A DNA stretch of 64,000 bases from NCBI RefSeq assembly GCF_024349685.1, contig NZ_AP025944.1, positions 1,308,001 through 1,372,000 of the forward strand, given 5' to 3'. The position numbers and the translations under genes were made by a program. The notes under the pieces were generated by a model that searched no databases, had not been told where the DNA came from, and saw only the letters and a program-made list of their open reading frames with translations. Shown in pieces: positions 1 to 16,469 of this stretch. Position 1 is the stretch's first letter. Each line of letters begins with the position of its first letter. The stretch comes from Pseudomonas sp. LRP2-20 (GTDB lineage Bacteria > Pseudomonadota > Gammaproteobacteria > Pseudomonadales > Pseudomonadaceae).

Positions 1-392
1 TGCCGTTGACCTTGCTCGATGGCCAGTCGCACCGGGCGTTGGCAGCCTGTGACGCGGTGCTGATCGCTTCCGGCACCGCCACGCTGGAGGCCCTGCTGTA
101 CAAGCGCCCGATGGTCGTGGCCTATCGCCTGGCACCATTGACCTACTGGATTCTCAAGCGTCTGGTGAAAAGCCCCTACGTGTCGCTGCCCAACCTGCTG
201 GCGCAACGCGAGCTGGTGCCTGAGCTGCTGCAGGATGCCGCGACCAGCGAAGCCCTGGCACAGACCCTGGCACCGCTGGTCACCGACGGTGCCCAGCAGA
301 CCGAACGCTTCGACGAGATTCACCGTACGCTGCGCCGCGACGCCTCCAACCAGGCGGCCGACGCGGTGCTGGCCTTGCTCAAGGACCGCTGA
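1..392 (+). CDS. lpxB: Lipid-A-disaccharide synthase, C-terminal part (5' end outside window)
   Basis: The reading frame is open at the left edge and stops at 390-392, so only about the last 130 residues are present. They contain the Ser-Gly-Thr-Ala-Thr-Leu-Glu-Ala segment and the following RPMVVAYR strand, typical of the UDP-sugar-binding C-terminal half of family GT19 glycosyltransferases. LpxB joins UDP-2,3-diacylglucosamine to lipid X to make the lipid A disaccharide at the inner membrane. The next gene, rnhB, starts one base after the stop, matching the lpxB-rnhB-dnaE order of pseudomonads. The identification relies on this C-terminal motif plus context, since the N-terminal domain is not visible. 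Confidence 0.9.
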   Translation, partial: PLTLLDGQSHRALAACDAVLIASGTATLEALLYKRPMVVAYRLAPLTYWILKRLVKSPYVSLPNLLAQRELVPELLQDAATSEALAQTLAPLVTDGAQQTERFDEIHRTLRRDASNQAADAVLALLKDR

Positions 393-393
393 C

Positions 394-1017
394 ATGCAGA
401 TTGGACTGGACTTCAACCTGGTAGAAGACCTGGTCGCCGGCGTTGACGAAGTCGGCCGCGGCCCGCTGTGCGGTGCGGTGGTCACGGCGGCGGTGATCCT
501 CGACCCGGCTCGGCCGATTCTCGGCCTGAACGATTCGAAGAAACTTACCGAAGCCAAGCGCGAAGCGCTGTTCGACGAGATCTGCGAAAAAGCCCTGAGC
601 TTCTGCATCGCCCGCGCCGAAGTCGAGGAAATCGACCGGCTGAACATTCTGCAGGCCACCATGCTGGCCATGCAGCGAGCGGTGGAGGGGCTGCACGTGA
701 CCCCGAAGCTGGCACTGATCGACGGTAACCGTTGCCCTAAACTGGCGGTGCCAGCTGCGCCAGTGGTCAAGGGCGATAGCCAGGTGCCCGCGATTGCCGC
801 GGCGTCGATCCTGGCGAAGGTGACCCGTGACCGGGAGATGAGCGCGTTCGAGCTGATCTACCCCGGATACGGGATAGGCGGGCACAAGGGCTACCCGACG
901 CCGGTGCACCTCGAAGCCCTGGCGCGTCTTGGGCCAACGCCCATTCATCGGCGTTCCTTCGCCCCGGTGCGGGCAGCCTGGGAAGCCCATATGGGCGTTA
1001 CCGATTCCCTGATCTGA
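394..1017 (+). CDS. rnhB: Ribonuclease HII
   Basis: This 207-residue protein cleaves the RNA strand of RNA-DNA hybrids and starts removal of single ribonucleotides misincorporated in DNA. The signature DEVGRGP sits at residues 18-24 and supplies the first two acidic metal ligands (D18, E19). The LIDGN and [12 protein letters not shown] motifs carry the later catalytic residues, and [12 protein letters not shown] is the conserved C-terminal loop. The ATG at 394 was chosen because it follows the lpxB stop directly and gives the usual family length; an in-frame extension upstream would run into lpxB. It is probably co-transcribed with lpxB. Confidence 0.95.
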   Translation: MQIGLDFNLVEDLVAGVDEVGRGPLCGAVVTAAVILDPARPILGLNDSKKLTEAKREALFDEICEKALSFCIARAEVEEIDRLNILQATMLAMQRAVEGLHVTPKLALIDGNRCPKLAVPAAPVVKGDSQVPAIAAASILAKVTRDREMSAFELIYPGYGIGGHKGYPTPVHLEALARLGPTPIHRRSFAPVRAAWEAHMGVTDSLI

Positions 1018-1024
1018 CGCACAA

Positions 1025-1041
1025 GGGCCGTCTCGCGGCCC
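1025..1041 (+). terminator. Hairpin after rnhB
   Basis: GGGCCG and CGGCCC pair around a five-base loop eight bases after the rnhB stop. No U-run follows, so it may be a weak terminator or just an mRNA-end hairpin. Confidence 0.35.
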
Positions 1042-1050
1042 GCTCCCCCG

Positions 1051-1135
1051 TGTAGGAGCGGCTTTAGCCGCGAACACCCGCGCAGCCGGTGCCGTGCACC
1101 GCGGCGCCTGGTTCGCGGCTAAAGCCGCTCCTACA
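1051..1135. repeat. Inverted pair of REP-like elements between rnhB and dnaE
   Basis: The arms TGTAGGAGCGGCTTTAGCCG (from 1051) and its reverse complement (to 1135) face each other across about 35 bases. Each arm also contains a short internal palindrome. The variant here reads GGCTTTAGCCGCGAA rather than the GGCTTGCCCGCGAA seen in the other pairs of this window. Confidence 0.8.
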
Positions 1136-1180
1136 GAGATCGTGTTACGAAGCAGCCGTAAATCCCCCTCGCAATTACGC

Positions 1181-1186
1181 TACAAT
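1181..1186 (+). promoter_or_regulatory. Possible -10 box of the dnaE promoter
   Basis: TACAAT lies 38 bases before the dnaE start codon and downstream of the REP pair, a typical Pseudomonas sigma-70 -10 sequence followed by a C-rich start region. No convincing -35 hexamer is seen at the expected distance. Confidence 0.4.
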
Positions 1187-1223
1187 CCCGCCCTTGTCGT
1201 TCAGCACTGCTACAGGACTTTCC

Positions 1224-4748
<3,525 letters not shown>

Positions 4749-4853
4749 ATCGACGAAATTTAATCTCGACCTATATGCGCCTGATCCCTTAAGGTAGGGC
4801 GCCAAACGGATCAACCGGCCGGCCGCCTGGCCGTAGACCCAAGACGGATGACT

Positions 4854-5801
4854 ATGAACCCGAATTTTCTCGATTTCGAACAGCCGATTGCCGACCTGCA
4901 AGCCAAGATCGAAGGCCTGCGCCTGGTAGGCAACGACAACTCGCTGAACATCAGCGATGAAATTGCCCGTCTGCAAGACAAGAGCAACACCCTCACCGAA
5001 AGCATCTTCGGCAACCTGACCAGCTGGCAGATCGCCCGCCTGGCCCGTCACCCGCGTCGTCCATACACCCTGGACTACCTGGAGCACATCTTCACCGAGT
5101 TCGAAGAACTGCACGGCGACCGCCACTTCTCCGATGACGCTGCCATCGTCGGTGGTACCGCCCGCCTGGACGGCAAGCCAGTGATGGTCATCGGCCACCA
5201 GAAGGGCCGTGAAGTGCGTGAGAAGGTACGCCGCAACTTCGGCATGCCGCGCCCTGAAGGCTACCGCAAGGCCTGCCGCCTGATGGAAATGGCCGAGCGC
5301 TTCAAGATGCCGATCCTGACCTTCATCGACACTCCGGGCGCCTACCCGGGCATCGATGCCGAAGAGCGTAACCAGAGCGAGGCCATCGCCTGGAACCTGC
5401 GCGTCATGGCGCGCCTGAAGACCCCGATCATCGCCACCGTGATCGGTGAGGGTGGTTCCGGCGGTGCGCTGGCCATCGGCGTGTGCGACCAGCTGAACAT
5501 GCTGCAGTACTCCACCTACTCGGTAATCTCGCCGGAAGGCTGCGCCTCGATCCTGTGGAAGACTGCCGACAAGGCTGCCGACGCTGCTGAAGCCATGGGC
5601 ATCACCGCCGAGCGCCTGAAGAGCCTGAACATCGTCGACAAGGTCATCCAGGAGCCGCTGGGCGGCGCCCACCGCGACCCGGCGAAAATGTCCGAAAGCA
5701 TCCGTGCCGACCTGGTGCAGCAGCTGGACATGCTCGGCAAGCTCGACCACGACGCGCTGCTGGCCCGTCGTTACGACCGCCTGATGAGCTACGGCCTCTG
5801 A
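4854..5801 (+). CDS. accA: Acetyl-CoA carboxylase, carboxyltransferase alpha subunit
   Basis: The protein (315 residues) pairs with AccD to transfer the carboxyl group from biotin to acetyl-CoA, giving malonyl-CoA, the committed step of fatty-acid synthesis. The N-terminal FLDFEQPI segment, the [11 protein letters not shown] motif and the crotonase-fold [12 protein letters not shown] oxyanion segment (around residues 197-208) are diagnostic. Two ATGs are possible: 4848 would sit almost on top of the AAGACGG ribosome site, so 4854 is preferred. It lies downstream of dnaE with about 100 bases between them. Confidence 0.95.
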   Translation: MNPNFLDFEQPIADLQAKIEGLRLVGNDNSLNISDEIARLQDKSNTLTESIFGNLTSWQIARLARHPRRPYTLDYLEHIFTEFEELHGDRHFSDDAAIVGGTARLDGKPVMVIGHQKGREVREKVRRNFGMPRPEGYRKACRLMEMAERFKMPILTFIDTPGAYPGIDAEERNQSEAIAWNLRVMARLKTPIIATVIGEGGSGGALAIGVCDQLNMLQYSTYSVISPEGCASILWKTADKAADAAEAMGITAERLKSLNIVDKVIQEPLGGAHRDPAKMSESIRADLVQQLDMLGKLDHDALLARRYDRLMSYGL

Positions 5802-5810
5802 TAGAACGCC

Positions 5811-5826
5811 GGGGCCGCTCTGCGGC
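5811..5826 (+). terminator. Hairpin after accA
   Basis: GGCCGC and GCGGCC pair around a short loop ten bases after the accA stop. There is no clear U-run, so termination here is uncertain. Confidence 0.35.
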
Positions 5827-5830
5827 CCAT

Positions 5831-5911
5831 TCGCGGGCAAGCCCGCTCCCACAGGTACAGCGCAGGCCTCAGGTGCAGCGCAGATCTTGTGGGAGCGGGC
5901 TTGCCCGCGAA
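5831..5911. repeat. Inverted REP pair between accA and tilS
   Basis: TCGCGGGCAAGCCCGCTCCC at 5831 faces its reverse complement ending near 5911, with about 30 bases between the arms. This is the common P. putida REP type. It lies just before the tilS start codon, so the tilS transcript probably carries it if transcription begins upstream. Confidence 0.9.
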
Positions 5912-5938
5912 TGCGGTATCGAACTGTTCGAGGTCCTG

Positions 5939-7222
5939 ATGATTGATCTCACGCCCTGGCTGAACGCCCCCACCTGGTACATCGCTTTCTCCGGCGGCCT
6001 CGACTCCACCGTCCTTCTGCACCTGTTGGCCGAACACGCCCGCAACCCTGCAACTCCGCCGCTGCGTGCGCTGCACATCCATCACGGCCTGCAACCCGTC
6101 GCCGACGCCTGGCCCGCCCACTGCCAAACCATCTGCGACCAGCTCGGCATCGAGCTCCAGGTCATCCACGTCCAGGTCTCCCTCGGCGCCAGCCTCGAAC
6201 AGGCCGCCCGCGACGCCCGTTATGCCGCCTTCAAAGAGATCCTCGGTCCCGGCGAAATCCTGTTCACCGCCCAGCACCGCGACGACCAGGCTGAAACCTT
6301 GCTCTTTCGCCTGCTGCGCGGCGCCGGCTTGCGTGGCCTGGCGGCAATGCCTGCGCAGCGGCCGTTGGGGCAGGGCAGCCTGGTTCGGCCATTGCTGGCC
6401 ACTTCGCGTCAGCAGTTGCATGACTACGCCCAAGCCAATGAGCTGGTGTGGATCGAAGACCCGACGAACGTTGATACCACCTTCGACCGCAACTATCTGC
6501 GCGCAGCGGTATTCCCGCCGTTGCAGCAGCGTTGGCCGCAGGCCAGCCAGAACATGGCCCGTTGTGCAGAGCATCTGGGGCAGGCGCTGGGCCTGCTCGA
6601 CGAACTGGCGCAGGGCGATCTGGCCACGGCCGGGGAGGGCGCAGCGCCAGCCTGGGCGGCCATGCCGTCGCTCGATCTGGCAGCGCTCACCTGCTTGTCA
6701 CCTGCCCGGCAGCGCAATGCCCTGCAGTATTGGCTGAGCCAGCGAACCCGCTTGCCCGATACCCGTCATTGGGCTGGCTGGGCGGATCTGCGCGATGCCG
6801 CGGAAGATGCGCAGCCGATCTGGCGGCTTGCCGATGGTCGGTTGCTGCGCAGTCATGGCCGCATCTGGTGGTTGAGTGGCGATTGGCTGCAGCAACCCAC
6901 GGCTGAGTGCATCTGGGCCGACCCCGGGGCGGCTCTGGCACTGCCGGGCAATGGCAGTGTGCGCCTTGAAGGCGCCGCGGCGCAGGGCGAACTGCGTATC
7001 GCCTATCGCCAGGGCGGCGAAGTGCTGGACCTCCCCGGCCGTGGTCGACGCGACCTCAAGCGCCTGCTCAACGAGCTGCAGGTCCCGCACTTCGTGCGCC
7101 CGCGCCTGCCGTTGCTATATTGCGGCGAGCGCCTGCTGGCGGTGGCCAATCTGCCTTCGCTGGCGCAGGCCGATTGCCAGCTTCACTGGCAGCCGCCGAC
7201 GAACGCGCAAGGTTTGAGCTGA
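5939..7222 (+). CDS. tilS: tRNA(Ile)-lysidine synthase
   Basis: This 427-residue enzyme attaches lysine to C34 of the AUA-reading tRNA-Ile, changing both its codon and its amino-acid identity. The PP-loop ATP site is SGGLDS at residues 18-23, followed by the HIHHGL strand and the AQHRDDQAETLLFRLLRGAG segment that binds ATP and tRNA. TilS substrate-binding and C-terminal domains follow; the end contains RGRRDLKRLLNELQVP, typical of the TilS C-terminal domain. The ATG at 5939 gives the usual start; the open extension upstream lies in the REP pair. Confidence 0.94.
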   Translation: MIDLTPWLNAPTWYIAFSGGLDSTVLLHLLAEHARNPATPPLRALHIHHGLQPVADAWPAHCQTICDQLGIELQVIHVQVSLGASLEQAARDARYAAFKEILGPGEILFTAQHRDDQAETLLFRLLRGAGLRGLAAMPAQRPLGQGSLVRPLLATSRQQLHDYAQANELVWIEDPTNVDTTFDRNYLRAAVFPPLQQRWPQASQNMARCAEHLGQALGLLDELAQGDLATAGEGAAPAWAAMPSLDLAALTCLSPARQRNALQYWLSQRTRLPDTRHWAGWADLRDAAEDAQPIWRLADGRLLRSHGRIWWLSGDWLQQPTAECIWADPGAALALPGNGSVRLEGAAAQGELRIAYRQGGEVLDLPGRGRRDLKRLLNELQVPHFVRPRLPLLYCGERLLAVANLPSLAQADCQLHWQPPTNAQGLS

Positions 7223-7242
7223 AGGGTACATTCCGGTAGACT
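7214..7242 (+). promoter_or_regulatory. Predicted sigma-70 promoter for pyrG
   Basis: TTGAGC (7214-7219), a 17-base spacer and TAGACT (7237-7242) make a well-spaced promoter overlapping the end of tilS. It would give pyrG an untranslated leader of roughly 240 bases. Confidence 0.55.
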
Positions 7243-7470
7243 ACCCTCCCTTCTTGATACAACTTCTGTGGCTTCCCCGGAAACACAGCGGTTGCCGATT
7301 ACCAAGCAGTTTTTTGCTGGGCTGATTCTGGAAATGACGAGCGAGCTCCATGCCGGGGATGCCCCCGGTCTGTACAGACGCGGCAGTTTTTCGAGATGCA
7401 CTGTGATTGACGCAGGTGATCGGGGGCTTCGGCCTTCCTTCGCTTTCTCCGGCGGCGCTGGCCGCCTTAA

Positions 7471-9120
<1,650 letters not shown>

Positions 9121-9129
9121 TTTTTTCAG

Positions 9130-9184
9130 GTCTTTGATGAGTTTTCCGACGGTTAAAGCCGCGCAAGGCTCATTTCTCGGGTAA
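9130..9184 (+). pseudogene. Possible short scar of the 3' end of kdsA
   Basis: Between pyrG and eno, in a frame different from pyrG, the DNA encodes SLMSFPTVKAA before a stop at 9182-9184. From memory, Pseudomonas KdsA proteins end with something like DLVKSFPTVETA. If that recollection is right, this is the residue of a deletion that removed nearly all of kdsA from its usual pyrG-kdsA-eno position. The match is only about ten residues and could be chance. Confidence 0.3.
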
Positions 9185-9281
9185 AGTACGCCCCGATCTA
9201 CCCCTGACCGCTCGGTCAGGGGTTGCTTCTGCCAGGCCTGCCTGCTGCGTCCCCGCCTGGTGCAAGGCAAGAATTCCCTAA

Positions 9282-10610
<1,329 letters not shown>

Positions 10611-10695
10611 GCAAGAGATGGTAAAAAGACAGCAGCCGAGGCTGTCGGAAGTTTCATACTGAAATTTCTGACGCTTCATGCGGGTTTCTGTCAAC

Positions 10696-10719
10696 GAAGC
10701 CTGGCCTCGGCCAGGCTTC
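10696..10719 (+). terminator. Hairpin between eno and ftsB
   Basis: GAAGCCTGGC and GCCAGGCTTC form a perfect ten-pair stem with a CTCG loop. There is no good U-run. A TATATG -10-like box for ftsB follows a few bases later. Confidence 0.45.
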
Positions 10720-10766
10720 GTGCTATATGACGCCCGTGTGCGGCGGTCTTTAACCTGGATACCTTG

Positions 10767-11048
10767 ATGCGCAGTCCCTATTGGTTGTTCCTTGTCCTGC
10801 TCCTGCTGCTTGGTGGCCTGCAGTACCGCCTTTGGGTGGGTAACGGCAGCCTGGCGCAAGTGGCCGAGCTCAAGCAGCAGATCGACGAACAGCATGCCGA
10901 GAACGAGCGGCTGCTGGAGCGTAACCGCGTGCTCGATGCCGAGGTGCTGGAGTTGAAGAAAGGTATGGAGACCGTCGAAGAACGGGCTCGTCATGAACTG
11001 GGAATGGTCAAAGAGGGCGAAACCCTCTTCCAGCTGCCGCAAAAATGA
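10767..11048 (+). CDS. ftsB: Cell division protein FtsB
   Basis: A 93-residue bitopic membrane protein of the divisome. It binds FtsL and FtsQ and helps switch on septal peptidoglycan synthesis by FtsWI. A short cytoplasmic end is followed by one transmembrane helix (residues about 4-20, WLFLVLLLLLGGL) and a periplasmic coiled coil (about 28-70) rich in Leu, Glu and Gln. The ATG at 10767 is preferred over the adjacent TTG. The stop overlaps the ispD start by four bases (ATGA), implying translational coupling. Position after eno and before ispD is the standard arrangement. Confidence 0.93.
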   Translation: MRSPYWLFLVLLLLLGGLQYRLWVGNGSLAQVAELKQQIDEQHAENERLLERNRVLDAEVLELKKGMETVEERARHELGMVKEGETLFQLPQK

Positions 11049-11752
11049 TTGAACCACTACCGGCCTTCTGGGCCGTGATTCCTGCTGCGGGCGTCGGTGC
11101 CCGCATGGCTGCCGACCGCCCCAAGCAATACCTGGAGCTGGCCGGGCAGACCATCCTCGAGCACAGCCTCGACTGTTTTCTCGATCACCCCGCGCTCAAG
11201 GGCGTGGTGGTCAGTATTGCCGAAGACGATCCGTACTGGCCGGTCTTGCGCTGCGCCAGCGATGCGCGCATCCAGCGCGCGGCCGGTGGGCGCGAGCGTG
11301 CCGACTCGGTGCTCAATGCCTTGTTGCTGCTGCATGCCCAAGGGGCTGCGGACGACGACTGGGTGCTGGTGCACGATGCCGCGCGGCCGAACCTGGCGCG
11401 TAGTGACCTGGACAAGCTGCTGTCGGAGCTGGCCGAAGATCCGGTCGGCGGGCTGCTGGCGGTGCCGGCGCGTGACACCCTCAAGCGGGCCGATGCCAAT
11501 GGCCGGGTGAGTGCGACGGTGGACCGCAGCACCATCTGGCAGGCCTATACGCCGCAGATGTTCCGCCTGGGCGCGCTGCATCGGGCCCTGGCCGAGAGCC
11601 TGGTTTCCGATGTGGTGGTGACCGATGAGGCGTCGGCCATCGAATGGTCGGGGCAGGCGCCGCGGCTGGTCGAAGGGCGCAGCGACAACATCAAGGTGAC
11701 CCGGCCGGAAGACCTGGAGTGGCTGCGCCAGCGTTGGGCCGGCAGGCGCTGA
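11045..11752 (+). CDS. ispD: 2-C-methyl-D-erythritol 4-phosphate cytidylyltransferase
   Basis: A 235-residue MEP-pathway enzyme that makes CDP-ME from MEP and CTP on the way to isoprenoids. The nucleotide-binding N-terminus IPAAGVGARMAADRPKQYL (residues 12-30), the VLVHDAARPN motif and the VTDEASAIEW and IKVTRPEDLE segments are diagnostic. It overlaps ftsB by four bases. The next MEP-pathway gene, ispF, lies about 3.2 kb downstream, separated by a LysR gene and frmA-fghA; in enterobacteria ispD and ispF are adjacent. Confidence 0.95.
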   Translation: MIEPLPAFWAVIPAAGVGARMAADRPKQYLELAGQTILEHSLDCFLDHPALKGVVVSIAEDDPYWPVLRCASDARIQRAAGGRERADSVLNALLLLHAQGAADDDWVLVHDAARPNLARSDLDKLLSELAEDPVGGLLAVPARDTLKRADANGRVSATVDRSTIWQAYTPQMFRLGALHRALAESLVSDVVVTDEASAIEWSGQAPRLVEGRSDNIKVTRPEDLEWLRQRWAGRR

Positions 11753-11770
11753 TCGTCTTACTCCTGCTCC

Positions 11771-11881
11771 GGCCTCTTCGCGGGACAAGCCCGCTCCCAC
11801 AGGAATAGCACCGGCTTCAGGTGCGATGACCATCCTGTGGGAGCGGCGGTTCGGCGCCCCGACTTGACCCGCGAAGAGGCC
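11771..11881. repeat. Inverted REP pair with an altered right arm
   Basis: The left arm GGCCTCTTCGCGGGACAAGC is a normal REP. The right arm keeps both ends (CCTGTGGGAGCGG and CTTGACCCGCGAAGAGGCC) but has about 15 extra bases, CGGTTCGGCGCCCCGA, where the other copies have a single G. It sits between the convergent ispD and LysR genes. Confidence 0.75.
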
Positions 11882-11896
11882 AGTAAGGCCAATGCA

Positions 11897-12793
11897 TCAG
11901 CTCTGCCGATACTCCGGCAGACCGGCCAACCCTTCCTTCAAGTAATCCACCAGCCGCCGAACCTTCGGCGACAGGTGCCGCTGCTGCGGATACAACGCCC
12001 ACACCGCCGTATTCGGCGGCTGATGCCCCTCCAGCAATGACACCAGCGCGCCACTGTTCAAGTGTTCGAGCACGTAATAGTCCGGCAACTGGCACAACCC
12101 CATCCCCAGCAACGCCGCATCCAGCACCGCCTGGCCGCTGTTGCAGCGCCAGTTGCCCTGCACCCGCTGGCTGATCTCGCGGCCATCCTGCTGCAACGCC
12201 CACAGGTCCGAGCTGCCGATCAGGCAATTGTGCCGGGCCAGTTCCGACAGGCTGTGGGGCCGCCCGTAGCGCTCAAGGTATGCAGGTGAGGCGCACAGGT
12301 ACATGCGCCGCGGCGCCAGCCGCGTGGCCACAAGCCGCGAGTCGGCCAGCCGGCCCAGGCGGATCGCCAGGTCCATGCCTTCGTGCAGCAGGTCGAGGGT
12401 ACGGTTGCTCAGTTCCACCTCGACCCGCAATTGCGGATACAGCGCCATGAAGCGCGTCACCAGCGGCACGATAAAACGCTCGCCATAGGCCACTGCGCAG
12501 GTCATGCGCAGCAGGCCCTTGGGCTCGCTGGCCAGGTCACCCATGGCGCGCAGTGCCTCCTCGCGGCCGTCCTGCAGACGCTGGCAGTGCTGCAGGAAGG
12601 TCTGCCCGGCTTCACTCAAGGTTACCCGACGGGTGCTGCGGTACAGCAAGCGGGTCTGCAGGCGTTCTTCCAGGCGGGCGATCTGCCGGCTGATGTGTGA
12701 AGAAGATACGCCCAGGCGCTCGGCCGCAGCCGTGAACTGGCCAGACTCGGCCACGGCGACGAATTCGTCGATGCCTTCCCAGCGGCTGCTCAT
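11897..12793 (-). CDS. LysR-family transcriptional regulator next to frmA
   Basis: A 298-residue LysR regulator: an N-terminal winged helix-turn-helix (about residues 5-62, with FTAAAERLGVSSSHISRQIARLEERLQTRLLYRSTR read in parts as the recognition region) and a C-terminal ligand-binding domain of the LysR substrate-binding fold. It is transcribed divergently from frmA with a 108-base shared upstream region, the usual layout for a LysR protein that controls its neighbour, so it may regulate formaldehyde detoxification. The inducer is unknown. A similar LysR gene sits at this place in other P. putida strains as far as I recall. Confidence 0.88.
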   Translation of the reverse strand: MSSRWEGIDEFVAVAESGQFTAAAERLGVSSSHISRQIARLEERLQTRLLYRSTRRVTLSEAGQTFLQHCQRLQDGREEALRAMGDLASEPKGLLRMTCAVAYGERFIVPLVTRFMALYPQLRVEVELSNRTLDLLHEGMDLAIRLGRLADSRLVATRLAPRRMYLCASPAYLERYGRPHSLSELARHNCLIGSSDLWALQQDGREISQRVQGNWRCNSGQAVLDAALLGMGLCQLPDYYVLEHLNSGALVSLLEGHQPPNTAVWALYPQQRHLSPKVRRLVDYLKEGLAGLPEYRQS

Positions 12794-12811
12794 GGATTAT
12801 CCCTGTATGGC

Positions 12812-12840
12812 AATAATGTTTTGGCTTTGGCCGGATTATT
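12812..12840. promoter_or_regulatory. Inverted repeat in the LysR-frmA divergent region
   Basis: AATAAT and ATTATT are separated by 17 bases within the short region shared by the LysR gene and frmA. This A+T-rich dyad is a reasonable candidate for LysR binding or for promoter elements; no footprint is implied. Confidence 0.3.
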
Positions 12841-12874
12841 CCTCAAAAGCGCCTGGATTACACTGTTGGACTGA

Positions 12875-14014
<1,140 letters not shown>

Positions 14015-14022
14015 GGTCAGCC

Positions 14023-14877
14023 ATGAGCCTGGATAACATCTCCTGCCAGAAGAGCTTCGGCGGCTGGCACAAGCGTTACCGGCATCACTCGAAGGTGCTG
14101 GGCTGCGACATGGTGTTTGCTGTCTACCTGCCACCGCAGGCCGAGCAGGGTGAGAAGCTGCCAGTGCTGTACTGGCTCAGCGGCCTCACCTGCACCGACG
14201 AGAACTTCATGCAGAAGGCAGGCGCCCAGCGCCTGGCCGCCGAGCTCGGGCTGATCATTGTCGCCCCCGACACCAGCCCGCGTGGCGAGCAGGTGCCGGG
14301 CGACCCTGACGGCGCCTGGGACTTCGGCCTCGGCGCCGGGTTCTACCTCAACGCCACCCAGCAGCCTTGGGCGCAGCACTACCGTATGCACGACTATGTG
14401 GTGCAGGAGTTGCCGGCACTGATCGAGGCGCACTTCCCGGCGTCCGGCCAGCGCAGCATCAGCGGCCACTCCATGGGCGGGCACGGCGCGCTGGTGTGCG
14501 CCTTGCGCAACCCGGGGCGCTACCGCTCGGTGTCGGCGTTCTCGCCGATCAGCAACCCGATGGATTGCCCGTGGGGTGAGAAGGCCTTCAGCCGCTACCT
14601 GGGTGAAGACCGCGCGCGCTGGCGTGAATGGGATGCCAGTGTGCTGCTGGCGGAAACGCCGGCAGGCGAGTGCCCGCCGCTGCTGGTGGATCAGGGCGAT
14701 CGTGATGACTTCCTCGAGAAGCAGCTCAAGCCTGAGGCACTGGAACAGGCCGCACGCAAAGGCGGGCATGAACTGACCCTGCGCCTGCAGCCCGGCTATG
14801 ACCACAGCTACTACTTCATCGCCAGCTTCATCGACGAGCACCTGCGCCATCATGCGGTGGCACTGGGGCGGGTGTAA
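14023..14877 (+). CDS. fghA: S-formylglutathione hydrolase
   Basis: A 284-residue serine hydrolase that splits S-formylglutathione into formate and glutathione, completing the FrmA pathway. The nucleophile is S150 in [10 protein letters not shown]; the [13 protein letters not shown] strand near residue 50 provides the oxyanion region, and the late DQGDRDDFL and GYDHSYYFI segments carry the catalytic Asp and His. The family is related to human esterase D. It is translated directly after frmA and ends at a strong terminator just before ispF. Confidence 0.95.
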   Translation: MSLDNISCQKSFGGWHKRYRHHSKVLGCDMVFAVYLPPQAEQGEKLPVLYWLSGLTCTDENFMQKAGAQRLAAELGLIIVAPDTSPRGEQVPGDPDGAWDFGLGAGFYLNATQQPWAQHYRMHDYVVQELPALIEAHFPASGQRSISGHSMGGHGALVCALRNPGRYRSVSAFSPISNPMDCPWGEKAFSRYLGEDRARWREWDASVLLAETPAGECPPLLVDQGDRDDFLEKQLKPEALEQAARKGGHELTLRLQPGYDHSYYFIASFIDEHLRHHAVALGRV

Positions 14878-14917
14878 CAGCCTGGTCCAAAAGCCGCCCA
14901 ACCTCCTGCAAAGCAGG

Positions 14918-14923
14918 TAGAAT
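14918..14923 (+). promoter_or_regulatory. Possible -10 box for ispF
   Basis: TAGAAT followed by a C-rich stretch is a typical Pseudomonas -10. A start point about seven bases downstream would fall inside the 5' arm of the fghA terminator hairpin. The -35 region is weak. Confidence 0.4.
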
Positions 14924-14925
14924 CA

Positions 14926-14951
14926 CGCCCTGACTCAATCAGGGCGTTTTT
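14926..14951 (+). terminator. Intrinsic terminator after fghA, abutting ispF
   Basis: CGCCCTGA and TCAGGGCG form an eight-pair stem around CTCAA and are followed by TTTTT. The ispF ATG begins only three bases after the T-run, and the only ribosome-site-like bases (CAGGG) are inside the 3' arm. Confidence 0.8.
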
Positions 14952-14953
14952 CT

Positions 14954-15427
14954 ATGCGTATTGGCCACGGCTACGATGTGCACCGTTTCTGCGACGGTGA
15001 TTTCATTACCCTGGGTGGGGTGCGTATCCCCCACAAATACGGCCTCCTGGCCCATTCCGACGGTGACGTGCTGCTGCACGCCCTGAGCGATGCCTTGCTC
15101 GGCGCTGCGGCGCTGGGGGACATCGGCAAGCATTTCCCCGACACCGACCCGCAGTTCAAGGGCGCCGACAGCCGCGTGCTGCTGCGTCACGTGGTCGCTA
15201 TCGTCAAGGCCAAGGGCTGGCAGGTCGGCAATGTCGACGCCACCATCGTTGCCCAGGCCCCGAAAATGGCCCCGCATATCGAAACCATGCGCCAACTGAT
15301 TGCCCAAGACCTGCAGGTCGAACTCGACCAGGTCAACGTCAAGGCCACCACCACCGAGAAGCTCGGCTTCACGGGCCGCGAGGAGGGCATTGCCGTGCAT
15401 GCGGTTGCCCTGCTGCTGCCAGCATGA
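14954..15427 (+). CDS. ispF: 2-C-methyl-D-erythritol 2,4-cyclodiphosphate synthase
   Basis: A 157-residue trimeric MEP-pathway enzyme converting CDP-ME 2-phosphate to the cyclic diphosphate with release of CMP. Metal ligands D8 and H10 are in GHGYDVHRF, and [18 protein letters not shown] supplies the third His and the active-site loop. The C-terminal [18 protein letters not shown] motif is intact. The four-base ATGA overlap with truD begins a tightly coupled run of genes. Its translation start sits directly downstream of the fghA terminator, which is unusual. Confidence 0.95.
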   Translation: MRIGHGYDVHRFCDGDFITLGGVRIPHKYGLLAHSDGDVLLHALSDALLGAAALGDIGKHFPDTDPQFKGADSRVLLRHVVAIVKAKGWQVGNVDATIVAQAPKMAPHIETMRQLIAQDLQVELDQVNVKATTTEKLGFTGREEGIAVHAVALLLPA

Positions 15428-16469
15428 CCGAACTGGACCTGCTGGGCCCGCGCGCGTCGGGTGAGTCGCTGGGCAGCGCAGTGCTCAAGGCCGTGGCTGA
15501 AGACTTCCAGGTCGACGAGGTGCTGGACATTCCGTTGTCCGGCCAGGGCGAGCACCTGTGGCTGTGGGTCGAGAAGCGTGACCTCAACACCGAAGAAGCC
15601 GCCCGCCGCCTGGCCCGTGCAGCGGGTGTGCCGGTGCGCGCCATCAGCTACGCCGGCCTCAAGGATCGCCAGGCCCTGACCCGCCAGTGGTTCAGCCTGC
15701 ACTTGCCGGGCAAGGCCGACCCTGACCTGTCGCGTGCCGAAGACGGCACCCTGCGCGTGCTGAAGCAGGTGCGCCACCAGCGCAAGCTGCAGCGCGGCGC
15801 CCATTCGGCGAACGGCTTCACCCTGCGCCTGACCGCCCTGGCGGCCGACCGCCAGGCCCTCGATGCGCGCCTGGAGCAGCTCAAGCAGCAGGGCGTGCCG
15901 AACTATTTCGGTAGCCAGCGGTTCGGCCACGGCGGTGGCAACGTCCACGACGCTCAGGACTGGGCCGCGCGCAAGGCCCTGCCGGAACAGCGCAATGTGC
16001 GTTCGCGCCTGCTTTCGGCGGCACGCAGCTATGTGTTCAACCAGGTGCTGGCGGCGCGGGTCGCCGATGGCAGTTGGCAGCGCGCCCAGGTCGGGGATCT
16101 GTTGGCGTTCACCGACAGCCGTAGTTTCTTTCCAGCGGGCGAGCAGGAATGTTCTGATCCTCGCCTGGGAATTCTTGACCTGCATCCGACCGGCCCGATG
16201 TGGGGAGAAGGCCCTTCTCCCGCGGCTGGCGCGACCTTCGAACTGGAGGCAGCAGTCGGCGAGCGGCACCTGGCACTTTGCCAATGGCTCGCGTATGCGG
16301 GCATGAGTCACGAACGGCGCATCCTGCGGCTCCCTATTGGCGGCCTGACGTGGCATTATCCCGAGCCTGATATCCTGCAACTGGAATTCGTCCTTCCGGC
16401 CGGATGCTTCGCCACCGTGGTGGTGCGCGAACTCGTCGATCTGGTGCCGGCAGGGCAGACGGACAGCCC

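Noticed and set aside
5873..5938. Upstream extension of tilS
   Set aside because: The extra codons are the right arm of a REP pair; the ATG at 5939 gives the family N-terminus.
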